This document shows, in pieces, positions 7,146 through 13,644 of a stretch of 17,553 nt of DNA. This stretch comes from Methanobacteriota archaeon (GTDB taxonomy: Archaea > Thermoplasmatota > Thermoplasmata > RBG-16-68-12 > EA-27), in assembly GCA_016207545.1 (NCBI GenBank), contig JACQPO010000158.1:1-17553 (forward strand). Direction: 5' to 3'. Position 1 is the first letter of the stretch. The number at the start of each line of letters is the position of its first letter. The translations under genes and the position numbers were made by a program. The notes under the pieces are model-generated. The model did no database searches. It was not told the DNA's origin and saw nothing but the letters and a program-made list of their open reading frames with translations.

Positions 7146-7856
7146 ATGTTCCGCAACTCAATCGAGGGGCTCGACAAGGTCTTTCGCACGGACATCCTGC
7201 CGCCGAAGGTCTTGCTCGTGACGGGTCCTCCCGGATCCATGAAGACGTCGTTCTGCTACGCGGTCCTGTCCGCCTACCTGAAACGAACGGGGGAATTCGG
7301 CCTGTACACGACGCTTGAAGAGACCGTCGACTCCCACCTGAAGAACATGGAGTCCCTCGGCATCGACCTGTCCCTGAACATGCAGATGTCGGACTTCACG
7401 GACCTCCGGGAGATCGACCAGATGGTCGGCACGGAGGACCAGACGAACTACCTCGAGTTCATCGAGAAGATGATCCGGCACTTCAAGAAGGTCCACGGGG
7501 ACCGGTTCAAGGTGTTCGGGCTCGACTCCCTCGGGGCGCTGTACTCCCTGATGGACGACGTGTCCCAGATGCGGAAGCGGATGTTCTACTTCTTCAAGAT
7601 GCTCCGCGACTCGAACCTCATCTCGTTCGTCATCATGGAGCGGGAAATCGGCGGGCAGAGCCAGCTCCTCGGAAACGAGGGGTTCCTCGTCGACGGGCTC
7701 ATCCACCTCGGGCTCGACCGGAGCCGCGGGAAGCTCATGCGGTATCTCCAGGTCGAGAAGATGAGGGCGTGCGACCACAGCGTCGAGAAGCACGCACTCG
7801 AGGTGCACAAGGGCGGGATCGCGGTGCTCGGGCCCATCTTTGACACGGGGGCGTGA
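7146..7856 (+). CDS. KaiC-like / RecA-superfamily ATPase, single domain
   Basis: The protein has 236 residues and one RecA-type ATPase domain. Seen motifs: Walker A GPPGSMKT (27-34), the KaiC-type glutamate pair in YTTLEE (Glu58, Glu59), and Walker B FKVFGLDSLGAL with Asp127. The C-terminal part (SFVIMEREIGGQ, FLVDGLIHLGL, YLQVEKMRACDHSVEKHALEV) matches the strands and 'VEKMR...H' motif common to archaeal KaiC-like proteins. The P-loop has Met where GKT-type loops have Gly before Lys. These ATPases are proposed hubs of archaeal signal transduction; no clock function is implied. It lies 78 bases before the coiled-coil/zinc-ribbon gene on the same strand, so the two may form an operon. Family is secure; target unknown. 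Confidence 0.88.
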   Translation: MFRNSIEGLDKVFRTDILPPKVLLVTGPPGSMKTSFCYAVLSAYLKRTGEFGLYTTLEETVDSHLKNMESLGIDLSLNMQMSDFTDLREIDQMVGTEDQTNYLEFIEKMIRHFKKVHGDRFKVFGLDSLGALYSLMDDVSQMRKRMFYFFKMLRDSNLISFVIMEREIGGQSQLLGNEGFLVDGLIHLGLDRSRGKLMRYLQVEKMRACDHSVEKHALEVHKGGIAVLGPIFDTGA

Positions 7857-7934
7857 CGTTGGCGGTAGTTGATACGATGGAAGGCATCTGCACGAACATG
7901 CGGCCGCACGGGGCACGAATCCGGGGGAAGGTCG

Positions 7935-8939
7935 ATGGCTGAGTCGGACCTGGACGACGTGATCACGACGTTGCAGCAGAAGGCGGGCCAGCTCAAGATG
8001 CGGGACGCGGAGCTGTCCGCGCGCGAGGCGAAGGTGCGGGAGGCCGAGCGGAAGCTCGAGGCGGAGCACCAGGAGCTGGACAAGGCGCGCGAGGCGGTCC
8101 GGAAGGAAGCGGAGGCGTTCGAATCCCGCCGGAAAGAGGTCCAGCAGCGGGAGGAGGAGGCCGGGCGAAAGGAGCAGGACCTCCAGCGGCGGGAGCAGGA
8201 GTTCGAAGTCACGAAGCAACAGGTCAGGCGGGCCCAGGAGGACCTCAAGGCGCGCGAGGCGGACCTCGCCCGACGCCAGGCGGAGCTGCTCAAGCGGGAG
8301 GAGTTGCTCGGCTCGCGGGAGCAGGAGTTCGACGCGGTCCTTGCGGAGATCGCGTCCCGACGTGCGGAGATTGTCGAGCGGGAACAGGAGGCGATCAAGC
8401 TCCTCGAACAGCAGAAGGCCACGTTGGAGGAACAGATCGCGAAGGGCCAGCAGCTCATCGACCGCGAGCGGCGGCTGCGGACGGAGGAGGACTCCTTGGC
8501 CGCGACGCGGCAGAAGCTCGTGGACGAGCAGCAGCTCGTCGCGCAGATGAAGGAGAGGGCCGCACGGCCGGTCGAGGCCGCGGCTCCGGAGGCGGCGGCG
8601 CCGACCGCGGAGATTTCCTGTCCCGTCTGCGGCACCGCGATTAGCGCGGACGCCTTGATGTGTTACGCGTGCGGCCATCGCCTGAAGGAGGAGGCCGCCC
8701 CGAGCGAGATTCCGTGCCCGTCGTGCGGGACGATGATCTCGTCGGACGCGGTCATGTGCTACGCGTGCGGCCACCGGTTGCAGGAAGAACCGGCGGAGGC
8801 CTCCGAGATTCCGTGTGCCGCGTGCGGCACGATGATTAGCAGCGATGCGGTCATGTGCTACGCGTGCGGGCATCGGCCGGGCGCGGACGACAAGAAGGCC
8901 GCTTCGGTGAAGAAGGTCCTCAAGAGGAAGATCTTCTAG
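7935..8939 (+). CDS. Long coiled-coil protein with three C-terminal tandem zinc ribbons
   Basis: 334 residues from ATG 7935, preceded by GGGGGAAGGT as a convincing ribosome site; an in-frame upstream start at 7869 is less likely because it adds an odd basic segment. Residues about 7-215 are an almost unbroken charged coiled coil (E/K/R/Q rich, e.g. QQREEEAGRKEQDLQRREQE). Three zinc ribbons follow, each CxxC-x10-CYACGH: Cys229/232/243/246, Cys261/264/275/278 and Cys294/297/308/311, spaced 32-33 residues. The second and third share CGTMISSDAVMCYACGH exactly, a recent duplication or a strongly conserved unit. No membrane segment or enzyme motif. Location behind the KaiC-like ATPase suggests an oligomeric rod that presents zinc ribbons to partners; this is inference. 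Confidence 0.82.
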   Translation: MAESDLDDVITTLQQKAGQLKMRDAELSAREAKVREAERKLEAEHQELDKAREAVRKEAEAFESRRKEVQQREEEAGRKEQDLQRREQEFEVTKQQVRRAQEDLKAREADLARRQAELLKREELLGSREQEFDAVLAEIASRRAEIVEREQEAIKLLEQQKATLEEQIAKGQQLIDRERRLRTEEDSLAATRQKLVDEQQLVAQMKERAARPVEAAAPEAAAPTAEISCPVCGTAISADALMCYACGHRLKEEAAPSEIPCPSCGTMISSDAVMCYACGHRLQEEPAEASEIPCAACGTMISSDAVMCYACGHRPGADDKKAASVKKVLKRKIF

Positions 8940-8961
8940 GGGCCGGCGTCGCGGCCCGCGC

Positions 8962-9207
8962 TCACTTGAGCTGCGACAGTTTGTGGCCGTGGGGGTAGTC
9001 GATCGCGCCTACGGGGCAGACCTTCACGCACATGCCGCACTGCGTGCAGTCCTCGTTGAACGTCAGGTAGACCTCGTTCAGGAAGATCGCGTTCGTAGGG
9101 CACGCGCCCACGCACGCCCCGCAATGCATGCACAGCATGTCGTCAATGGCCATGATGCCATTGTCGCGGACGGAGGGCCGGACGGCGACCGCGACGGGCT
9201 CAGGCAT
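8962..9207 (-). CDS. 2[4Fe-4S] ferredoxin, probable electron donor to the adjacent radical SAM enzyme
   Basis: The 81-residue protein has two 4Fe-4S motifs, CMHCGACVGACP (Cys26, 29, 32, 36) and CTQCGMCVKVCP (Cys54, 57, 60, 64), so it carries two low-potential clusters and moves single electrons in the cytosol. ATG 9207 overlaps the radical SAM stop (TGA at 9200-9202) by 8 bases, which favours translational coupling. ATG 9153 just before the first motif is an alternative start. To my knowledge Methanosarcina acetivorans has a ferredoxin gene next to its tetraether synthase homologue, and that ferredoxin supports geranylgeranyl reductase. The adjacency here suggests the same supply of electrons to lipid enzymes, but no geranylgeranyl reductase is in the window. 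Confidence 0.9.
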   Translation of the reverse strand: MPEPVAVAVRPSVRDNGIMAIDDMLCMHCGACVGACPTNAIFLNEVYLTFNEDCTQCGMCVKVCPVGAIDYPHGHKLSQLK

Positions 9208-10819
9208 GGCGCTTCCGCCACTCCTCGATCGGCACGGCGAACTTCTTCTCGACTTCCTCGCGGAAGTTCGGTCCCGTGTTGTAGGCGCAGAACGGGATCA
9301 CCTTGCCGTCGGGCGTCGCGTAGTGGATCACGCAGCGCTTGACCCGCTCGATGTCGTAGTTGTAGTTGTCCTGGAAGTGCATGCCGCCGACGTACATCGT
9401 CGACCAGCTGAACGCCGCCACGCCCGACTTGTCGCCCTTCGTGAACATGGCGTTCAGGATCTTCAGGAACTTCGTCAGCCCCATGCCTTCCGGCGCTTCG
9501 TCCTCCTTGAAGTGCTTCCGGAGCAGGTTGAGCGCCTTGATCTTGCTCGTGAACTTGATCTTCTTGTCCTTCGTCTCCTGCGCGAGGGCCCACATGTCCT
9601 CCATCAGGCCCTCGACGTCGACGAACCGGGTGATCGGGACGGGGTCCTTGCCCGGCTCGAGGAACAGGTACGACGCAAGGCCGCACGCGGGGTGACTCGT
9701 GAACGCGGGCTTCGCGGTTCCCGTGAGGGTGGACACGAGCTCGGAGATCGGCGCGACGAACGGCACGGGGTACCAGTCGTCCCGGCTGAGGTACCCGGTC
9801 TGCTGCTCCAAGTCGTACGCGAGGTCCGCGAGCGTGTACCGCAGCTTCCGGCGGTCCTCGTCCGGGATCCGACCCGTGAGGGACACCGGCTGGTAGTTGA
9901 CGCCCTTCACGACATCGCTGTTCTTGATCGCGAAGTTCAGGATCTCCCCGGCTTGGTCGTCGTTGAACGAGTTGACCATCGTCGGCACGAGGACGATGCT
10001 CGGGCGCTTCCCCGGCGGGATCTGCCGGACCTTCTCGATGACCTTCAGCTTCACGTCGAGGAGCGGCCGGCCGCGGGCCTTGATGTAGTTCTCTTCCTTG
10101 AGCCCGTCGAACTGCAGGTAGATCGTGTGCAGCCCGGCCTCGACCGCCTTCTCGAGGAACCCTTCCTCCGTCGCGAACTTGATCCCGTTCGTCGCGACCT
10201 GGATCTGGGCGAAGCCCATCTCCTTCGCGGCCCGGACGACCTCGTGGAACTCGGGGTAAATCGTCGGCTCCCCGCCCGCGAACTGGATCGCGCTCACGGG
10301 GATCGGCCGCTGTGCCCGCAGGACCGCGAATTCGTACACGATCTGCTCGTACGTCGGCTCGAACACGTACCCGGCCGCGTTCGCGTTCGCGAAGCAGATC
10401 GGGCACTTCAGGTTGCACCGGTTCGTGAGGTCGATGTTGCACAACGCGGTGTTCGAGTAGTGCAAGTTGCACAGCCCGCACTCGTACGGGCACACCTTCG
10501 CGTCCGGGATTTGCGGGTTCGCGATGCCGACGCCGTCAAAGGCCCAGTTCTCCGCCTTTAGGTACAGCTCCGCGTCGGACCAGCACACTTCCTGGAATTC
10601 CCCGTGCTCCTTGCACGTCTTCTTCATCATGAGCGCGCCGTTGTCGATGTACAGGGTCGCGGGGACGATCTTGAGGCACTCCGGGCACAAGGAGCCCGTC
10701 CGGCGGGGGAGCCCCTTCTGGAGCTTCGACGGCATCGTGACGATCGCGTGGTCCTGCCGGGACTCCTTGTACATTTGGCGAACCATGCCGGCTGAGTAGT
10801 CGGTACCGCAGAGAGACAT
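9200..10819 (-). CDS. tes: Radical SAM enzyme of the tetraether lipid synthase (Tes) / MJ0619 family
   Basis: 539 residues from ATG 10819. The radical SAM motif is CNLKCPIC (Cys135, 139, 142). N-terminal cysteines include CPEC (45/48), TCKEHGEF (69), Cys79 and CPYECGLC-x9-C (110, 114, 117, 127), matching extra iron sites of this family. Downstream, FAGGEPTIYPEF and VATNGI are SAM-binding-region motifs, and YLQFDGL is typical of the family. Tes joins two archaeol-type lipids at their phytanyl ends to make GDGT membrane lipids. An alternative in the same family is the methanopterin-modifying MJ0619-type activity. The frame is open further upstream from TTG 10870, but that start lies before the TATA box at 10851-10857. 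Ferredoxin overlaps its 3' end. Family call is firm; lipid function is likely. Confidence 0.85.
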   Translation of the reverse strand: MSLCGTDYSAGMVRQMYKESRQDHAIVTMPSKLQKGLPRRTGSLCPECLKIVPATLYIDNGALMMKKTCKEHGEFQEVCWSDAELYLKAENWAFDGVGIANPQIPDAKVCPYECGLCNLHYSNTALCNIDLTNRCNLKCPICFANANAAGYVFEPTYEQIVYEFAVLRAQRPIPVSAIQFAGGEPTIYPEFHEVVRAAKEMGFAQIQVATNGIKFATEEGFLEKAVEAGLHTIYLQFDGLKEENYIKARGRPLLDVKLKVIEKVRQIPPGKRPSIVLVPTMVNSFNDDQAGEILNFAIKNSDVVKGVNYQPVSLTGRIPDEDRRKLRYTLADLAYDLEQQTGYLSRDDWYPVPFVAPISELVSTLTGTAKPAFTSHPACGLASYLFLEPGKDPVPITRFVDVEGLMEDMWALAQETKDKKIKFTSKIKALNLLRKHFKEDEAPEGMGLTKFLKILNAMFTKGDKSGVAAFSWSTMYVGGMHFQDNYNYDIERVKRCVIHYATPDGKVIPFCAYNTGPNFREEVEKKFAVPIEEWRKRHA

Positions 10820-10850
10820 GTTGTCCTCGCCGGGCGATTCGATGGGCCCG

Positions 10851-10857
10851 TTATAAG
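10851..10857 (-). promoter_or_regulatory. tes: TATA box of the radical SAM gene
   Basis: Minus-strand CTTATAA, about 35 bases before ATG 10819, giving a very short leader. It is the clearest TATA-like element in the 91-base gap after the DUF72 stop. Confidence 0.55.
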
Positions 10858-10865
10858 GATTATGT

Positions 10866-10888
10866 AGCAACCGCTACTACAGGTTGCT
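10866..10888. promoter_or_regulatory. 23-bp dyad upstream of the radical SAM promoter (candidate operator)
   Basis: AGCAACC (10866-10872) and GGTTGCT (10882-10888) are a perfect 7-bp inverted repeat around a 9-base spacer. A second overlapping pair GTAGC/GCTAC (10864-10868 and 10873-10877) is present. The dyad sits 9 bases upstream of the TATA box, where archaeal activators often bind. A terminator for DUF72 is the other reading, but there is no U-rich tail. Confidence 0.45.
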
Positions 10889-10910
10889 GACCGCGCGACA
10901 AGCCGGCCCG

Positions 10911-11837
10911 TCACATCCTTGCGAGGGGGACCAGCGCGGCGGTGACGGCCTCCGCGGACCCGTACCGACCGGGCGGAAGCCTGTCGAGGAGCGCGGTCGC
11001 GTGGACCCGGTCGTCGTCCGTCAGGTCGATGACCCTCCACCCGTGCTCGCCGGCGAGTTCCTCGCGCGTGGCGGGGAAGCGTGCGTCTTCGCGTAGGACG
11101 TCCTCCAAGGACCGCAGCCCGGTGCTGCGGGTCGCCCGCGGGAACTTGCCCGTCCCCACGTAGGTCAGGAACCGGCCCGCGTCTTTGTACATGCGAACAC
11201 CGTGGAACGTGTAGACGACGCGCCTCCCGCCGGACCCCTCCGCCCGATCCTGCGCCGCCAAGAGCTCCTTGTCCGTGAATTCCCAGCGATTCCCCTCTCC
11301 CAGACCGAACAGCCGTCCGTACGCGAGGGGTGCCTCCGTTCGCGGCGGTTGGCGGGAGAAGTCCACGATGTCGACGACGCCCAGATCCTCCATCGCCACC
11401 GCCAAGGATCGGGGGAGGGTGCGGCCCGCATACGCGCGCGCCTCCAGCCCGACGGGACACGGGAGGGTTGTGGCGGTCAGCAAGTCTCGCAGCCCCTCCG
11501 ATTCCACGCGTCCGATGGAAAGGCCGGCGGGGGTCTCGAGCACGATTGCGACCGCCCGCAGTCGTTCCGCAAGTCTGGCGGTGTGGGCGAGGGAGGTGCG
11601 GGCGTTCGGGGTCGCCCGGAGCCGGCCGACGTGCGTGATCCCGCGGTGCGCGCGGAGGGCGAACCGGAACGAGGGCGGGACGCGTCGCCGCCACGCGGCC
11701 AGGGTCCGGGGATCCGGATGCTCGTAGAACGTGGAGTTGACCTCTACGAACGAGAACGCGCGCGCGTACGCGCGAAGGAGGTCCTCGCCCGGGACGTGGA
11801 AGTACGCCCAGCCGCCGGTCCCGATGAGCCGGTCCAC
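10911..11837 (-). CDS. DUF72 (YecE-like) TIM-barrel family protein
   Basis: 308 residues from GTG 11837. It opens with DRLIGTGGWAYFHVPG, then FSFVEVNSTFYEHP (the 'E-x-N-STFY' DUF72 signature), RFALRAHRGITHVGRL, and VYTFHGVRMYKDAGRFL near the C terminus. DUF72 proteins form a TIM barrel of unknown biochemical function. An in-frame GTG 11897 would add 20 residues, but a TATA-like box at 11907-11914 predicts transcription from about 11885, and homologues usually begin right at the 'IGT.GW' strand. The usual 'LLQLPP' strand is here VIVLETPA, a diverged version. It is a paralogue of the DUF72 gene at 12414 and transcribed away from it. Confidence 0.82.
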   Translation of the reverse strand: MDRLIGTGGWAYFHVPGEDLLRAYARAFSFVEVNSTFYEHPDPRTLAAWRRRVPPSFRFALRAHRGITHVGRLRATPNARTSLAHTARLAERLRAVAIVLETPAGLSIGRVESEGLRDLLTATTLPCPVGLEARAYAGRTLPRSLAVAMEDLGVVDIVDFSRQPPRTEAPLAYGRLFGLGEGNRWEFTDKELLAAQDRAEGSGGRRVVYTFHGVRMYKDAGRFLTYVGTGKFPRATRSTGLRSLEDVLREDARFPATREELAGEHGWRVIDLTDDDRVHATALLDRLPPGRYGSAEAVTAALVPLARM

Positions 11838-11906
11838 GGGTCCCCATCCCGGCCCGGGTATGAAGCCTCCCCGTCGGGGGCCGCGAAACTTCCGCACGGC
11901 CGCATC

Positions 11907-11914
11907 GATTAAAC
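11907..11914. promoter_or_regulatory. Shared divergent TATA-like box (DUF72 gene and small membrane zinc-ribbon gene)
   Basis: ATTAAAC lies 28 bases before ATG 11939 on the plus strand, fitting a leaderless transcript; its complement GTTTAAT serves the minus-strand DUF72 gene, giving a leader of about 48 bases if that starts at GTG 11837. Confidence 0.45.
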
Positions 11915-11938
11915 GGGGGGACCTGCATCCGCCCCGCC

Positions 11939-12373
11939 ATGCCTGACCTTGCCTCGCTCGCCTCGTCCCTTGCCCTCCAGGTCGACACGATCGCGTTCGG
12001 GTTGGGGGGCCTGCTCTGCGCCTTTATCATCGCCTGGTTCGTGATCTGGATTCTCGTTGCGATCTGGGTCTACAAGGACGCGGAGAGCCGCGGGATGGGC
12101 GGCGTGTTGTGGCTCATCGTCGTGCTCGTCGCGGGCATCATCGGGCTCATCATCTACCTCGTGGTCCGTGGCAGCCATCCCGTTCGCCCTCCGGGATATC
12201 CCGCGGGGTATCCGTACCCGCCGCCGTATCCAGGATATGGACCCGCATATCCGCCGCCAGCGGCGCCCCCGGCCCAGCCAGCCGCGGCGCCCGGCAGCAC
12301 GACGTGCCGGAACTGCGGGAACCCGGTTGCCGCGGGATCCAAGTTCTGTGCGCGATGCGGCGCAGCGCAATAG
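11939..12373 (+). CDS. Small membrane protein with two TM helices, Pro/Tyr-rich linker and C-terminal zinc ribbon
   Basis: 144 residues from ATG 11939. Residues about 18-44 (GLGGLLCAFIIAWFVIWILVAIWVY) and 54-77 (GGVLWLIVVLVAGIIGLIIYLVV) are membrane helices separated by KDAESRGM, the short polar turn seen in PLDc_N/small 'YKDAE.RG' membrane proteins. A Pro/Tyr/Gly linker (about 80-118) precedes CRNCGNP...FCARCG (Cys near residues 123, 126, 137, 140), a zinc ribbon that would face the cytosol. No enzyme motif. Probably leaderless. Role unknown; the layout suggests a membrane anchor that recruits a partner. Confidence 0.82.
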   Translation: MPDLASLASSLALQVDTIAFGLGGLLCAFIIAWFVIWILVAIWVYKDAESRGMGGVLWLIVVLVAGIIGLIIYLVVRGSHPVRPPGYPAGYPYPPPYPGYGPAYPPPAAPPAQPAAAPGSTTCRNCGNPVAAGSKFCARCGAAQ

Positions 12374-12383
12374 GGGCCAAAGG

Positions 12384-12389
12384 CTTACC
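12384..12389 (+). promoter_or_regulatory. TATA-like box of the DUF72-SWIM-like gene
   Basis: CTTACC centred 27 bases before GTG 12414, just after the previous stop at 12373; spacing fits a leaderless transcript. Confidence 0.35.
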
Positions 12390-12413
12390 TAACGCGGCCG
12401 CCATCCTCGCGCG

Positions 12414-13607
12414 GTGCCCACGTACCGGTTCGGCTGCTCGGGCTGGGACTACCAGGAGTGGGTCGGGCCCTTCTACAAGTCTCCCTCGGAGTCCAAGCTT
12501 GCGGCGTACTCCCGCGTGTTCGACGTCGCGGAGATCAACAGCACGTTCTACCGCCCGCCGACGCCCGGCATGGTCCTCGGGTGGGCCCGGTACACGCACA
12601 GCGCGTTCCGCTTCGCCGCGAAAGTCCCGCAGACCGTGACCCACGACCGGCTCCTCGACCCGAACCAGGGGGCGGTGAAGGAACTCCTGGACTTCTGCGA
12701 TCTCATGCGCCCGTTGCTCGACGTGGGGAAGCTGGGCCCCCTGCTCCTTCAACTTCCCCCGCGCCTGCGGTTCGAGCCGACGAAGCTCCGCCCGTTCCTC
12801 GAGGCACTGCCGCCGGAGTTCACGTGGGCCCTCGAGCCCCGGAACAAGACGTGGATGCGGGAGGAGGCGTTCGACCTCCTGCGGGAACGGAACGTCGCGT
12901 ACTGCATCGTGGACGAGCCGCTGCTGCCGCCGGAACTCCGCGTGACTGCGGACGTGGCGTACGTCCGGTGGCACGGGCACGGGAAGGACCCGTGGTACGA
13001 CTATCGGTATTCCGAGGACGAGCTGAAGGCGTGGGTGCCGAAGGTGCAAGAGGTCGCGTCACGCGCGTCCGAGGTGTACGGGTTCTTCAACAACCACTAC
13101 CACGGGTATGCGCCGGAGAACTGCTTGCAGGTCCTCGACATGCTCGGCGTGGAGCTTACCCCGGCGCAGCGGGGGGCGGCCCGGCGGATCGCGGAATATC
13201 GGAGGGGTTTGGTCCGCACCGCCACGGGTCCCGTGCGCCGCCTGACGTTGGAAGACTTCGCGGGGGAGGCGCCCCCCGCGGGCGGCGAGGTCGAGGTGGC
13301 CCTCGCGAAGTTCCTCGACCCCGGACGGCTCGACCGCGCGCGCAGAGTCCTCGGGGAGGTCGAGTTGCTGCGGGAGGAAGGGAGCACGATCGAGGCCCGT
13401 GTGAAGGAGTACGTCGTCGCGATCGACGCCTCGGAGAAACGGATTGTCCACGACTGCGAGGACTGGGTCACCCAGCTTCGAGACCGGCGGTTCTGCAAAC
13501 ACCTCGGCGCGGTCGTCTTGTCACTGACCGCCCCACGGGCGAAGGCCCTCCTCCGCGACCTCGAGGCGGAGAAGGACGCGTGGACGTTCGCAGTCCCGGA
13601 GCCGTAG
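12414..13607 (+). CDS. DUF72 protein with C-terminal SWIM-like zinc-finger extension
   Basis: 397 residues from GTG 12414. Residues 1 to about 250 are a full DUF72 barrel: YRFGCSGWDYQEWVGPFY, FDVAEINSTFYRPP, FRFAAKVPQTVTH, LGPLLLQLPPRL, WALEPRNKTW, VRWHGHG and GFFNNHYHGYAPEN. The tail of about 145 residues includes KEYVVAIDASEKRIVHDCEDW and FCKHLGAVVL, so His346-x-Cys348, 12 residues, Cys361-x-His363. This resembles a SWIM finger (CxC...CxH) with the first Cys replaced by His. SWIM fingers bind DNA or proteins. The DUF72 part is about the usual family length, so the tail is an addition. FEN-1 starts 37 bases downstream with its own promoter. DUF72 call is firm; SWIM assignment is moderate; biochemical role unknown. 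Confidence 0.85.
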   Translation: MPTYRFGCSGWDYQEWVGPFYKSPSESKLAAYSRVFDVAEINSTFYRPPTPGMVLGWARYTHSAFRFAAKVPQTVTHDRLLDPNQGAVKELLDFCDLMRPLLDVGKLGPLLLQLPPRLRFEPTKLRPFLEALPPEFTWALEPRNKTWMREEAFDLLRERNVAYCIVDEPLLPPELRVTADVAYVRWHGHGKDPWYDYRYSEDELKAWVPKVQEVASRASEVYGFFNNHYHGYAPENCLQVLDMLGVELTPAQRGAARRIAEYRRGLVRTATGPVRRLTLEDFAGEAPPAGGEVEVALAKFLDPGRLDRARRVLGEVELLREEGSTIEARVKEYVVAIDASEKRIVHDCEDWVTQLRDRRFCKHLGAVVLSLTAPRAKALLRDLEAEKDAWTFAVPEP

Positions 13608-13612
13608 CGACA

Positions 13613-13620
13613 CCCTTTTG
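13613..13620 (+). promoter_or_regulatory. fen: TATA-like box of fen
   Basis: CCCTTTTG centred 28 bases before GTG 13645. This decides the FEN-1 start in favour of GTG 13645 over TTG 13618, which lies inside the box. Confidence 0.5.
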
Positions 13621-13644
13621 GCGGCGGTCCGCGCTCGCCCGTCC

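Noticed and set aside
4366..7221. Plus-strand 951-codon frame
   Set aside because: Runs across two real genes on opposite strands; composition is that of a shadow frame, with no domain seen.
8619..8870. Repeated zinc-ribbon DNA as a CRISPR-like array
   Set aside because: The repeats are in frame, code for CxxC ribbons, and have no unique spacers.
9128..10561. Plus-strand 477-codon frame opposite the radical SAM gene
   Set aside because: Shadow frame of Val/Arg/Leu repeats; the minus-strand frame has all radical SAM and cluster cysteines.
10866..10888. Dyad as intrinsic terminator of the DUF72 gene
   Set aside because: No T-rich run follows on the minus strand, and it abuts the tes TATA box, so an operator is the better reading.
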